Source: Pestalotiopsis fici W106-1
Lineage: Eukaryota > Ascomycota > Sordariomycetes > Amphisphaeriales > Sporocadaceae
Assembly: GCF_000516985.1 (NCBI RefSeq)
Contig: NW_006917101.1
Span: 682,001 to 746,000 of the forward strand
Length of the DNA stretch: 64,000 nucleotides
Direction: 5' to 3'
The first letter of the stretch is position 1, and each line of letters opens with the position of its first letter. Positions 47,231-59,206 of this stretch are shown in pieces. Under the pieces are notes generated by a model. The model saw only the letters and a list, made by a program, of their open reading frames with translations, had not been told where the DNA came from and ran no database searches. The position numbers and the translations under genes were made by a program.

Positions 47231-49044
47231 ACAGGCCCAGGATCTCGAACAGAGCGGCTCAGCTCCTCTCAACTCTTGCCCGACAGCGTCCAAGGCCAGT
47301 GGGAAGTGAGACGTTCCATCATCAGCCGTCCTGCTTTACGCAATTCGATAAGAAGCCATCTTAACATTGATAACGACTGCATTTAAACATGCGTCAATAC
47401 TACTAGGAAGTCCACTAAAGGAGGACAAAAAGCAATATTTATTGCACTTGAATTTAATTGGTCACATTGCTGTCGGTCTCTATGAATGTCTTGTTTAGTG
47501 TAATCACTTTACCTTAACTGAAGGCACCGATGACTAACTTGTCTCTCCGCCTGACGACCACCGGCCTCGGCAGTCTGTTACAGGCAAGGGCCCGATAGAA
47601 GGCCTCGGCATCTCTTGGCATCCCTCGGCCACCCTCTGAACGCACGGGCTCGGAGGCCCGGACTCCTACGAGCCCCCGGTTCTCATCCCGTTTGACAAGA
47701 TTGACTCGCTTTCTTCTTTTCGCCACGTTTGAAAATTTCGTATGTGATTGGAACAAGATTGTTGGATAAGAACCCACAGCTTTTGCTGTCAATAATCTGG
47801 AATTCTGAATTCGCTCTCCGAGCACAATTCGGCTTTCGCAAGCTTTATCTCCATGTATTTACAGTTGCGCCAGCGCGCCAAAAGAGAAGTAAGCAAAGTC
47901 GGGACTTTGCAAATTTCACACTAATTAGGCAGGTTCATCAGATCAGGTTCACCGTAGCGCCGTGATAACAAGCCTATAATGCCAGCCCGACTCCCGTGAC
48001 AGTTCCCTTGAAGAATGCGAGTCTCGAAACTACTAACGAAGCATAGCCAAGTGAGAAGACTTTAGCTGTGGGGAAGGTACCCCCGGGGTACCATGGTACA
48101 TAATTTCCCGTCCAAGGACGGTCTGCAGTTCGTAGTTAATGAGACCACCTTTCCCCGAACCGTCTTTTTCTAAGTGCACTGATCCTTGGTCGCGTATATG
48201 TCTGTCACGTGACTCGATTCGTTATTTGCTTTGTCTCTATTCATCATGTCCCTGGGTCCGTATTCTGTACTTATCCTTTCCTGGCCTTCTGTCCTGCAGG
48301 GATGCATGTTCGTAACACTCTTCCATCCGTGAAGCCGGAGCATCCGGGCTGGGCATGCGTGCTCACATCTGTCACGAAGTGCATCTGCTACCGTGGCCTA
48401 TGTCAAGTTCTTCACGACATTTTAAGAATTTCTCATTGCCATGATTCATTCATAGCATCGTAGATTTCATTTGTTCTTACGGTGTATTGAGTTCTACACT
48501 GTGAACCCTGAAGGTATTTGTGCGGAGCTTCGAGACATTATATCCCCGCACAAACGTTGAATGTAGTTCAGACTTTGCTGGTCATGCCAAGAAACCATGT
48601 TAATTAATGTTATTTGTACCCTCTCTAACATTGCCCAAATACTCCCCTAACCAAATGCGACTGCAATGTTGTATTCTGCATCCCTTTACACCTCAAAAGA
48701 TCTGGTTCCCGCAAATGAGGCTGCGGTTAGTTTGACTCGAATTGAGCTCCGTAATCGTCGCGACGTTGCGCTTCCCAGCTCGGTCTACTACTGTGTACAT
48801 CGTATAAATCCTGTTATGCTCCTGTCCAGCCGACTTCCCCATTGCACACAACAGGATCTTGACTAGCCGACGCGGCACAACTCGCTTGCGCACAAACCAC
48901 CAGTAATGCAGATCTGCCGCATGCACGCCGGCCGCTCGGACTGATGAACAATCCGAGGAGCCGCCCTTGCTTCTCTATTAATGCTACACCCGTAATGCCA
49001 AATTCAGTCTGCTATTTTACTCTTAGCCTCTTTAAACCTTTGCC
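47231..49044. other. Intergenic, nothing recognised
   Basis: GC-rich around 47540-47680, with no rRNA or tRNA that I can identify. A near-perfect palindrome GGTACCCCCGGGGTACC lies at 48076-48092. The right end is the promoter of the gene at 49045. Confidence 0.45.
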
Positions 49045-50890
49045 ATGATTGCTGAAGTTCCTGCGCAAGTTCCATTTGAGATGCAGCCAGGAGGTTTGCC
49101 CAAGCCTGGAAACCCAGCTTTTCCAGCAAATCTCGATCCAGATGTTCTATCTCGGGTTCCGAAATTGAGCCCTGCCCAAGCTGGACACCTTCGTCACTTC
49201 CACAACTTAGCAGGTCAACTTGATGGGGATTGGCACCATATGGGAAGCTGTGATCCGGGTCAAGAAGTGTTTGGAGCCTACCGTTACCAACTGGCCACGA
49301 TGACGTATGCAGCTAGCGCTGCACATTATCATCGCCTCCCTGTCATGAGCTCCGTGTTCCGCGTTCTTTTCGAACAGCTAATCCACAAGATGATGCTGCG
49401 GGACGTGTGGGGATATTGGTATCTCACTTCGCAGTCCGGAAAACGGATTGATCCCGACATCATGGAACTCCGCAAGCCATGGCCTGATCCGGTTATAAAG
49501 GAGAATATCATGTTCAGTGGCCACTTGTTGCTCATGGTAAGCCTATATGCGATGCTGTTCAACTCTGACAAGTACGAAAGAGAAGCCTCTTTGACGTTTG
49601 AGTGGGATCCGGTATTTTGGGGGATGGGATCTCAGAAGTACCAATACAACCGCGCCTCTCTGCAGGCCGCCATTATCGATGAGATGGAGAAGAGCGAATG
49701 GATGGGCGTCTGCTGTGAGCCGAATAATGTGTTCGTCATCTGCAATCAGTTTCCAATCATAGCGATGCGGTATAATGACGTTCGTGATGGTACCTCTACC
49801 GCCGAGAAAGTTTTGGAAAATTACAAGGCTGCGTGGCTTGCCAGGGCAGGTGGTTTCACCCGTAAGACCGAGGATGGCGAGGACGGATTCATCGAATTCT
49901 GGATGGTCAAGCAAGACGTACTAGTGCACAATGTCCTGGGTGTGGCAGCCAACGCCTGGGCCTCTGCGTTCATGAATTCTTGGAACTCCGAGTTCGTCCA
50001 TGGTGTTTTCTCAAGACACTTGAGATGCCTTCTGACCAAGTTTCCTGATGGCCGCGTGAATTTCAACAACAAGAAGGTGATCAAACAGCTAAAAACAATC
50101 ATTCCAATCGACAGAGGCTCCCCCAAGCAGCTTACGAATTCGCCTGAAGAGTTTCAACGAGCGCTGTCAGTCGCACGAACAGACCTCTCAAATCAGCATA
50201 TGCCCACTCCGATGGGGCCTGCCTGTCCATCGATGGATTTCGGTTTCTTGGTTCAATGGGTTTCAGAGGTAGCTCCGATTGAAGATCAGGATGGAGATGA
50301 CATCTTGGAAGGTCTGCTATGCCACGCTGACACATATCTAAACCCGACTTGGGAAAAAGGTGGATTGTACTATCCACGCAGGGACATGCCACTAAGCGAT
50401 GCTGAAGGTAACTGGGTTGTGATGGACCCGCTCTCTGGCAATGCGAGCATTCCTTATGGGCGTTTGAACGTCAGAGATGGGCAGAAGAAGATGTGGGATC
50501 AACCCTGGGCTGAAGAGCACCACGGAAAGTATCCGAAAATCGAAGGCGTGGACCTCTCTAGCGGCGTGGACTTTCTGCGCGGCGAATGGCTGGATGAGCA
50601 CGGGACACTTGTGCTCACAATGAAGAGTTGGAATGATATAACCAGGCTGTAAGTTCTTTCTGTTTCAGCACATAGTCTATTGGGAACTGCCATGCCTCTG
50701 ACTAATTCGTTGTAATGTTTTTAGTGTTGCACCAAAGGTTGTCAATCTCCCTACAGGAGTTTACGGAGTTTATGTTTCTGGCAATTTAATCAAAGTCCAT
50801 GAGATACGGGAACGCGACATTCTTGAAATCCCGCTCGCTGTAGGAGCAGCAGAAGTCGACGTCGTTGTGCTCCAATCAAGATTAGAATGA
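49045..50890 (+). CDS. Linalool dehydratase/isomerase-family protein
   Basis: Two exons (49045-50648 and 50725-50890) give 589 residues. The long first exon reads through conserved blocks of the family: YRYQLATMTYAASAAHYHRL, RDVWGYWYLTSQSGKR, KENIMFSGHLLLMVSLYAML, GVCCEPNNVFVICNQFPIIA and LLCHADTYLNPTWEKGGLYY. Cys224 and Cys233 are nine residues apart, the same spacing as the catalytic pair Cys171/Cys180 of bacterial LinD, and His residues lie at 94 and 96. LinD interconverts geraniol, linalool and myrcene. Fungal members are common in accessory regions, but their reactions are mostly unknown. There is no signal peptide, unlike secreted bacterial LinD. The terpene cyclase gene lies 9 kb upstream, so a terpenol substrate is conceivable but only inferred. 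Confidence 0.82.
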
Positions 50891-51470
50891 TTGGACGCAG
50901 GAGCAGAGACCCTACTAACTATATGCTCATGCAGCATATGAAGATAGCAACACCGCCGTCAAACTCTCATGATTGTAATATGCCGGGGGTTTGCTGCGTC
51001 AACGTTGTAGTAGCACGACTCATTCTTGACGCGTCCAAGCCCAGTGCTCTTCCATATTGGCGGTAGCTACGAACACTATATAGTCAGTAGGTAGCCACGC
51101 ATAGGTACAATCACACCGCCTTCTGTAAATTTATTCGCCTCACATTGGCTGTTTGGCGTCAGTGCTTTTCCCTAACGCGACTCCACGCATTAATAGCTAT
51201 TCTATATCTTGTTGACCGGCCCATCTCACGTCTGTCAATCGGTGAGACACCTCCAACACAACCGTGGCTTTATTCGTACAGTTTGCTTTACTCTCTACTG
51301 TCTTGGCCGAGCCTCGCACTTAATTTTATAGAGAAGGATATATTTATGTAAACATTATGGACATATAGTGGTTCGGCCACTGTTCTATTCTATTACTCTG
51401 CTACCACGTATTCCTGCCGGAACTTGCCAAAAGTAACATTGCTACCTTGAGGTGAGCTTGATTTGTTCAA
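50891..51470. other. Intergenic between convergent genes
   Basis: The 3' regions of the dehydratase-like gene and the HsbA-like gene meet here. No frame or repeat of note. Confidence 0.5.
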
Positions 51471-52190
51471 TTAGAGACCCGAATACGCATCGATGCAAGT
51501 GGCGACCGTCTTGCTCAAGTTTTGACCCTGACTGTCAATATCTGCTGCGCGTGACTGGATCAAGTCAATCAGGCTGAACGTCAACGTCTGAGATGAGCAT
51601 TAGTATACGACGGCTTCTTGCATTACGAAGGGAGAAAAGGTTGAGAGTTTCAGCATGTAGAACAAGGCTACTTACATCAAGAACAGACTCGTCCTGTCGC
51701 AAGACCGCGGCGAGCGGTTGACCAATGAATGGAACAGTTGAGAATAGAGCAGCTTTGCCGGTAAGAGTGTTGAGAACCTCCTGATGAGCACGTACGAAGT
51801 CGCGAAATGCGTCGTAGATAGAGTCTTGATCAGCGGCTTCAGTGATCGCCGCAGTACCTTTCATGTCAGAAAAGTCATCGGTTGCTGTTTGAATGATATC
51901 CCTGAATCCGTTGATAACTTGCTAAGATTTTCAACCTTGGTCAGCAACCTCGATGTACTCTTTCACATTGAAGACTGCCAGGTAAAGCTTACTGGAATGG
52001 GACCTTGGCCGACAGCGAGGAGGGGTCCATTCACGGCGGTGATGGAAGTCGCCGGCTCTTGGAGGTCCTGAGACTTGAGTGCCAAGGTATTGATGTTATC
52101 GACAATTTGCTCTGCAGTAAGAGCGCCGAGGACAGCATTGCTGCATAGTGCCAAGGCAGCAACTGCGGATTTCATCATGGAAGACTTCAT
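51471..52190 (-). CDS. Secreted HsbA / Mp1-type cell-wall protein
   Basis: Three exons (51993-52190, 51676-51921, 51471-51587) give 186 residues. A signal peptide starts MKSSMMKSAVAALALCSNAV and ends near LGALT. The mature part is helical and nearly Cys-free: AEQIVDNINTLALKSQDLQE, QVINGFRDIIQTATDDFSDM, DAFRDFVRAHQEVLNTLTGK and, after the second intron, TLTFSLIDLIQSRAADIDSQ. This helix pattern is that of the hydrophobic surface-binding protein A / galactomannoprotein Mp1 family. These are secreted, can coat hydrophobic surfaces, and in Mp1 bind lipids. All introns are GT-AG (71 and 88 nt) and phase 0. The ATG at 52190 was chosen because it opens the signal peptide. Confidence 0.85.
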
Positions 52191-54538
52191 TTTGAACAAT
52201 GGTGTTTGTGTGGCTCAATGGATGGAATCGAGAGCTTGGGTATGTGAGTCGATGGCTTAGGAAGATGCTCTGAGAAAAGTTATCGAACAAGGAGGCCCTG
52301 TGAGGTCTTTTATAGAGCAACTCATCATTGTTCACTGAGTTCATGTTCTCCCTTTCGCCCCAGCTCCTCGATTCCAGCGTTCGATGTCCTGGCTTAGGGA
52401 TCGTCGAGGAATGACATGTGTTAAACAGGTCTGCGATGCTCAATCCTTGGCGTCGAGGTTGATTGCAGATGATCACTACCCGCTTTGTTTGACTTTCAGA
52501 AGCCATGACTCCATCGTGAGGGTTTTTTGACTGCTGTGGATTGTCGCGTATCGATCTGGACATGGGATCTCACGATCATCTATATCCACTACCAAGTATA
52601 TGAAGATCTATCTCTGTATTCGATCTTATTTCTTGCAATTTGGCCAATAGTAACGTTTTTCGTGAACCCACTGCGGCTCGAAAAGCAGATCGATAGACTC
52701 TAAGCTTAATGCACTAGTATAGAAAGATCAACCTTCGATACGCTGCAATGGACTATAGTCTAGCATGGGTTTTAGTGGGCGCTAGACTCGATTTCCCGTC
52801 GACCATCTTGAACTTTACAAATAGTAGTTCAGATCTGCCTCGAATTTGTTATTAATTGGTAGAGATTCAAATCGATTTGCACAATAGTATCATGAAATGT
52901 TGACCCCAGATGTGCAACGTGCTGGGGTTGCTATGGAGATCGTCATTACGGCTGAGAGCGCGCCGAACCTTATGCTAACGAAGAACACGATGGCGGTATA
53001 TTTAGCGCGCAACCAAGAATGCTCTACTGCCAAATTGAAGCCGATCTGATCACTTAGTACAACAAACTTTTAAGGAGTTAGGGGCAAATTGATTTCAACC
53101 CGGAAAAATGATATTGCTGTTACCGCTCAGCTTTTTTCTTACTGCCATGTGCGCGACTCGGGAAGATGAAGCCTGCAAGAGGTTAAAGGAAACAGGAGGG
53201 GGGAAAAAGCCCCCGAGTTGAATTATTGCTAATTGTTGCAGTATGCAAGCACTTGTTGGCTGTCATAGTGATAACCTAGCAAACATATTAGCAGTTTCAG
53301 CACTGCTAGTAAGGAATCCCTCCTTAAACAATCAATCTATACTACATTATGCAGACTCCTTTACTACGTCGCTTCTCGTGACAAGTATAGCACTGAAACT
53401 GCTGCTTTTCATAGTTCTATCGTACTTTCTCGTATTGTAATGATATCATTCATCCTAATGTGGGTTCTGTCGAAGAACTCAATAGTTGTGGGCTGTTGAT
53501 ATATGCAGGTGTACTATGTATGAGAAGGCTGTAATTGGGACGGTACTTAATGGTACAAAAAAGCCAAGATCTGCGTCTGCGTCCAAGTATTTGTGTCAGG
53601 CTAAGTGCTGCGTCCATACCCGGGTTGGGAACTCACCTATGCCTATTGAGGGACGTTAGCTCTCCCCAATAACGCGATTGTTATCCAACCGATCCTGTTT
53701 TTGGAAACTACATATTTCTCCAAAGGCAGACATTCAAACGATTTAAAACTTGGCCGCGAACAAAATCGATCACCAGGGTTACTTTTGAACCCTACCAACA
53801 CTACTTATAATGCAGGTCTGATTGGTCACGAACCCGCAGTCGTGGATCCAGCTGAGACTGGCGCCCGTCTTTGCATACCGACAATTTCGAAAATGATTCC
53901 TCCCCAGGGCCCCTGGCGTGATATCGCCGACAGCTACAGGTCGGGAGCTGAACCTGCACGACCCCGCCCAGGCTGACGGAAAAACCTGCGGCAATGCATA
54001 GCCCAGTTCGGGCACAGAAGTAAATAACCAAGAAGGCACCTTTGAAATGCGCCTCAGGATGCCAAGTTTTCTATCTAACAGAGCTTTTGCTTATTGGGTG
54101 GATGGATGCATGATGAGACGCCTAGACTCAGGAGTAGGGAGAGTCGCTTTAATAGGCTCGGTGTGGGTGCTTTTTGACGGCTGCAGGAGGAGCTGGTGTG
54201 CCGCAACACAGTCCTACTGGGCAGCCAACAGCTATCCAGAAGGCAAAATCTGAAAGGTCTTCCTTTTGCGTACCACAAAGACACATGAGCTCGGTAGTGT
54301 GCATCTCCAAAACATCATATTACGTGATTACCATCAAAATCTTTTCACCAGAACGCGGCCCTTGACTTGCCTCGAATTTTACCAGCCAGTTCTGTGTTTT
54401 AGGAGCGGGCCCAGGTCGTCCGGATTCGAGAGGGATTGGATCTCTTCATTCTATCCTACCATCTCAAACAAGATCGTGAATGTGGTGAATTGACCACCCC
54501 CAATACTCTGTACCTCCTTGTGACACGCTTTTGTGAAC
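52191..54538. other. Intergenic, 2.3 kb without a recognised gene
   Basis: Only short overlapping frames occur. AT-rich patches lie near 52600-52900 and 53270-53460. No domain, RNA gene or transposon end was recognised. Confidence 0.5.
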
Positions 54539-55864
54539 ATGGATAATTGGCTTCGAAATCTCGGAAATCAGTCCACGAGCGTGCAAAATTCTCTAGCCTC
54601 TCAGTGGACCAATCCCGTCGATATTCTCAGCGTCTTGATGATAATTGGTGGCGATGTCGTTCAGCGCGCCTTTGCGCAGGGTACAGGAAAGCTCTACGTC
54701 CCCGTATGCTTTTCATTTGGCTGCGTCGCATACGCTTTCATGGGCTGGGTCAATATCATTAGCCACGGACGCCTACTCCCGCCACCCGATTACGAATGCA
54801 AAGTATTCAATTTGGGGTCTGGCTATGGTCGGGAGAGCAAGAGTTTTATTGTCGGTCGCCTTTTAAGGGATTTGGAAGCCCATGAGACACGCCAGCTCTC
54901 AGAGTCTGATCGCGACTACGCCATCAAGATTACGGTTTTCGAGGCCGTCTACAATTCGAATGGGTGTTCCAGGTTCTCATGGACAAAACTTCACCTAGTT
55001 GGGCTTGGCGTTACTGCGCTTCAAATCGGAATATCAATGATTCCCTACGGAGTGAATCAAGATTGGAACATTCTTCTCATTGTCCTCATCGGCACATTTC
55101 TCGTTCAATGGGCAGGTGCGCTGCCTCAATGGACAGCTGAAAAGTTGCCGCACCGACAGAACTCCAGATCTATTTACGCACTTACCGGAGGGAATGGTTC
55201 GAGAGATGTGATGGTTATCTTTGGCTACGGTAATTGCCTCGATCTGGAGTCACTTGCCTGTCCGCAGACGCCACAGAATAGCCGACCGTGGGAAAAATTC
55301 AAGCGCCGTCTCCCTTTGAGCAGCAAAGACATTGAATCCGCTGGCAGAAACGACACCTGGCGTAGCCAGCCACTCGCTCGCAGATTCTGGCCTTTGGGGA
55401 AATCTCCATTGGGATTCGCCATAACGAAGATCTCATATGGATGCCTTTCAGTTCTATGGCTTCTCCTTCTTATCAATGTTTCAGCCGCAAAAGCCTTTCC
55501 TGATTCTTGGTGTCTGCTCTCCGTTGGCGGAATTGGCATGTTTCAGAATGCATGGCTTGCTTCGAAAGAGCTGTCACCACGAATGAGAAACATTCCTCTC
55601 CGTAAAAAGGAACATATTGTAGCACGAAAGGTGATGGATGGTATAATGGATTTTCATCGCACTTATGATTGTGGTGTGGCCCTCAGGGATGAATTCTTTC
55701 CTGGAAAGCTTAGGGATGATGAGGACGATTGGTGGGCGGGGAATTATGCCGACTATGACAACAAACGTGCCTTGGTTCCTTCCCGAGGACAGCCACGTTA
55801 CCGAGATGAACCTCGAAAGTACGAGAGATATATCTATCCCACCCCAAGTTCTTCGTCGACATAG
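54539..55864 (+). CDS. Multi-pass membrane protein of unknown function
   Basis: Single exon, 441 residues from ATG at 54539 (GTGAACATGGAT). About five hydrophobic spans are visible: DILSVLMIIGGDVVQ near 28, VPVCFSFGCVAYAFMGWVNI near 55, LHLVGLGVTALQIGISMIP near 150, ILLIVLIGTFLVQWAGALPQ near 177, and YGCLSVLWLLLLINV near 305. A soluble loop between the first and second pairs includes LRDLEAHETRQLSESDRDYA. Another loop, YALTGGNGSRDVMVIFGYGN, follows the fourth span and precedes the last. The acidic, Tyr/Arg-rich tail is cytosolic by composition. I recall related hypothetical proteins from many filamentous ascomycetes, but no function is known to me. Confidence 0.8.
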   Translation: MDNWLRNLGNQSTSVQNSLASQWTNPVDILSVLMIIGGDVVQRAFAQGTGKLYVPVCFSFGCVAYAFMGWVNIISHGRLLPPPDYECKVFNLGSGYGRESKSFIVGRLLRDLEAHETRQLSESDRDYAIKITVFEAVYNSNGCSRFSWTKLHLVGLGVTALQIGISMIPYGVNQDWNILLIVLIGTFLVQWAGALPQWTAEKLPHRQNSRSIYALTGGNGSRDVMVIFGYGNCLDLESLACPQTPQNSRPWEKFKRRLPLSSKDIESAGRNDTWRSQPLARRFWPLGKSPLGFAITKISYGCLSVLWLLLLINVSAAKAFPDSWCLLSVGGIGMFQNAWLASKELSPRMRNIPLRKKEHIVARKVMDGIMDFHRTYDCGVALRDEFFPGKLRDDEDDWWAGNYADYDNKRALVPSRGQPRYRDEPRKYERYIYPTPSSSST

Positions 55865-56103
55865 AAGAGGTGAATAAATGGTTGGTGTGACTCAAGTGAA
55901 GAACAAAGGAGAAAGACCTGGAATGGAGAAGAGAAAAAGAAAATCAATTTCTCTCACTCGAACGGTTTCCCTGGCACATGAATTATCAATTGTTCCGAAA
56001 GATGAATAACCTACATTATATCGCTGGAGATATGGAATCAAGACCAGCCGAGATTACTCCGACCTGTCACTTCGCGATAGATTTCCTCTGTTTGACAGCC
56101 CGG

Positions 56104-56138
56104 TTTTTTTTTTTTTTTTTGGGTAGGGGGGGGGGGGA
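56104..56138. repeat. Homopolymer tract T17 then G-rich run
   Basis: A run of 17 T is followed by GGGTAGGGGGGGGGGGG. Lengths of such runs are often wrong in assemblies. No function can be assigned. Confidence 0.9.
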
Positions 56139-56346
56139 AGAAACTTCTTTTTATGCATTCAGGATTTAGAGGTTACTTAGACTTTTACTTGTGCATATAT
56201 AGTTCTCGTGATTGTTAATCTACTTTGTTTCATGACGCTTTTCAGCATTTTGAGAAAGTTTTCAGGTATTCTGGTACTGAGATTCATCTCCGAGGAGATC
56301 ACCCCTTGGCTCTGGAAGCAAAGCGCGAGTGGTATCTCTGTCAAAG

Positions 56347-56787
56347 ATGAGGATTAGCAAGATCCACGACTTCAAGATAAAGCAATCATTCAAAATCCTT
56401 GAAAACGTGATCTCGAGGCAGCAGCCAAGTCTCGGGTCGTACAGGACACAAACTCTACAAACATGCCTTTGCCACATATCTGCGGCAGTGGCCATTGGTC
56501 AATCAGCAACGGAAGAAAGGGAGCATCTCTTAGCAAAGCGTCGAGACCCCCAGGTACGAGCGCAGAGGCTGGTGGAGAGCCTGCGAATGGAAGAGCAACT
56601 GGCACAGAATTACTCACTAGCACAGTTCAACGATATATGTAGAAACGTTTTGGATGATTTGTTGGAGGCGCAAAAGTATGTAGACGAAACAGAAGAAGAC
56701 CCTGAAATCAAGGCTTTCTGTGACGAGATATTCAAGCGAGCAGGAAACCATGTGAAAAGGATGGAGGGGAAGACCAAAGAAGCATGA
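56347..56787 (+). CDS. Hypothetical protein or gene fragment
   Basis: An open frame of 146 residues from ATG. The C-terminal two thirds look coding: ATEEREHLLAKRRDPQVRAQ, RLVESLRMEEQLAQNYSLAQ, LDDLLEAQKYVDETEEDPEI, KAFCDEIFKRAGNHVKRMEG. It is charged and helical with no membrane span. The first 50 residues (MRISKIHDFKIKQSFKILEN and following) look less convincing, and a different frame just upstream (HLRGDHPLALEAKREWYLCQ) is also coding-like. The true gene may therefore have an upstream exon or be decayed at its 5' end. No family recognised. Confidence 0.4.
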   Translation: MRISKIHDFKIKQSFKILENVISRQQPSLGSYRTQTLQTCLCHISAAVAIGQSATEEREHLLAKRRDPQVRAQRLVESLRMEEQLAQNYSLAQFNDICRNVLDDLLEAQKYVDETEEDPEIKAFCDEIFKRAGNHVKRMEGKTKEA

Positions 56788-57190
56788 GGTTCAAGTACGT
56801 TTATCTAAGGCAGCAACACATCTGTAGACAATGTAAATTGTTGCACTGCCGTAGTCAGTACCCACCGCAGATCACCTGATTGGGTGTATATTTAGCTCTT
56901 CAGCACCTCTCTTTTGTAGACTAGAGATCAATTCAGATGTCTTTCAATGCTTCTTCAATCATCTCGTCTTTATCTTCCCCTTCACACATTAACTCAGGTG
57001 AGATAGAATCATGGCTTTCCAGGTTTCAATTTCAAGTTTCTCTCACCTGAGCCAACGTGAAAGGGAAAACGTAGCTGATTTTCAAATTGGCTCAGATGAG
57101 AAATACGCTTTAATGATGCGTCGTAAATCGGCTGAGTAATACAATGACTTTTAAATAAAAGACTGGGAATAAAATGCTTTCTCAAATATC

Positions 57191-58714
57191 TCACCCGGTT
57201 GCTATAAATCCACAATCTCGCCAAGTATATCCATCGTACCAAACTTCCTTTAAACCACCTTGACTTTGAAAGTAACACCTGTTTGTGTCCGAGTTGCTGG
57301 GTACATTAACATGCATTCCACCGTCTCGCGAGTAGGCCCCCAAGGTTAGACACGCAATCGATGTTCCCATATCTGCACCGTCAAAAGCGTCAAAGGTGGT
57401 GGGTCCTTGCCAATCCTTGCCGTTTTCCTGCCACAGAACCTGTATGGTGCCGTTGCCGTCCTGGTAAAGAAGATGCGTGTCTACTTGCTCGCTGCGTATC
57501 ACCCTCCCCGACGCAAAGCCGCTAATCGCGCCCCCTTCCGGCAGAGATACGTTGGGGAAACCGCCCGCAGTCGTGTTCCACAGCAAAAAGCTTGGATGAT
57601 CACCGGGCACCGTGGGTTGACCCAAGGCGAAAGCCAGTGTTCCCTCCATCGTCCGATAGAAGAATCCAGCCAGCAAAGTTATATTGATGTTTTCGTACAT
57701 CCAGGCATTTACTGGAAGAACCACCATGGACGTGTGGCTACTTGCGAGCACAGGTTGGGACTCTGCTGTCAAGTCAAAGTAGCCATTTTGTATTTGATAC
57801 TTGTATCCATACCACATCATCTGGTTGCTGGCTTGATCTTGAACCATTATATAAGGAAAGTATGACGCCATGGACGTTCCATCGGGGGCTGTGAAGTTCA
57901 ATGCATTGATGCTGTCTGGACTTCCGTCTATCGGCGTTGACCCATTTTTGAAGACCTGTCCGCACATTTGGCCAGAGGTTGTCGCGTAGTATAATTGATA
58001 TTGGGGCGCCGACAGCTAGTTGTATCCACAATGTCATTAGCAAGATCTCAATATCACATTGTTCGTGATCCAAGTGCTTACCCCTCCAATGAGGTATGTA
58101 GAAATAGTGAAAGATCCATTAGGTGCCAAAGGCACTCGATCTAGTATTGTCACGGCAGACCAGAAGCCATCGGGGCCACTGCGGTCCAGGAACCGTAATT
58201 TTCCGTCTGGCCCTTCAAAGACCAACCTGGCCGTCCAGCCACCGTCTTCTTCTAGGTGCCCAGTAATGGATAGCATCGAATTGTTCCGGATTGTCAGTGG
58301 CGTACTGCTGTTTCCTTCGCCCGGGTTGGGAAGGGAGTTTGAAGTGTCCGAGGTGCCTGGCGCTTGATTTCGCGCACGGCTGCCAAGCACGCCGCCCAAA
58401 GTCGCAGCAACAACCAGGAGGATAAGTACAATCAGAGAGATAATCCAGAACCTCCGAGTCTTGCGGACATGAGAACTGTTTGCTGGTCCCGAGCTAGATG
58501 GTTCTGCCCCAAGTCCAGTATCGGCTTGAGGTTGTTGGCCTTCTTTCTCAGAGGGCCCATGAATTGCGTGCCATGAATCGAGTGCCGTGGGGATGCTTTC
58601 AAGCTCATTAGGGATTACCTCGAGACCACCGGATCTAGATTGATGGTGTGATGCAACTTCGAGGCCCGATTCATGATTGAACATTTTGAGATAATCACCG
58701 ACGGTCATGGTCAT
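57191..58714 (-). CDS. Membrane-anchored fucose-lectin-like protein
   Basis: Two exons (58082-58714 and 57191-58015) give 485 residues. The first 95 residues are soluble and hydrophilic, then one membrane span FWIISLIVLILLVVAATLGG, followed by a Ser/Asn/Gly linker with N-glycosylation sites (NSS, NNS). The remainder consists of beta-propeller-like repeats: GGWTARLVFEGPDGKLRFLD, GNGTIQVLWQENGKDWQGPT, TNRCYFQSQGGLKEVWYDGY. These resemble the fungal fucose-specific lectin fold, whose blades carry a Trp and an Arg/Glu pair for fucose. The layout (short cytosolic part, one span, large outer domain) implies a type II surface protein rather than the soluble lectin of Aspergillus. ATG at 58714 or 58708 (MTMTVG) cannot be separated. 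Sugar binding is inferred from fold only. Confidence 0.75.
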
Positions 58715-59206
58715 GAGAATTAAATTTCGTCAAAGCAAACTATTATATCCTACTAGCGTAGGACTCATTCACGATTCTCCTGGTTTACCCAGCCTTGAGT
58801 TATTCGAATTATAATTCAGCGAACTCCTTTGCTACGACTTTGGGGCCGAAATGCTTACCACGAGATATAAAATCCCGACATTGTGGGGGTTTGATCCCAT
58901 ACCGCCCCCAGCGCATAAATCCTAGCTCCACGCAATGCAACATGGGGTTTACTCCTCGGGCGTAAAGTATGCAGGTCTGACCAACGACATCCCGCGATGA
59001 CAACATCATTGGAGCCTCATTGTTCGGTCTGACGTCGCATTGAATATTGCAACGACAAATAAAACCTTACATTAAGAAACTATGGGTAACTTATTTGTCA
59101 AGCATCAACCAGTGATGTAAGATCAATATTGAACGGCTTCAAGTTATGACTTTACTAACGCGAAAACATATGTTCAATGTAGCCACTTGTCTAGGAATAT
59201 ACCCAA
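58715..59206. other. Intergenic, nothing recognised
   Basis: One B-box-like word (GGTTTGATCCC near 58888) was examined for a tRNA and rejected. No gene. Confidence 0.5.

Noticed and set aside
58860..58960. tRNA-like B box GGTTTGATCCC
   Set aside because: The invariant C of the T loop is T, no A box or acceptor stem fits, and no anticodon arm can be folded.
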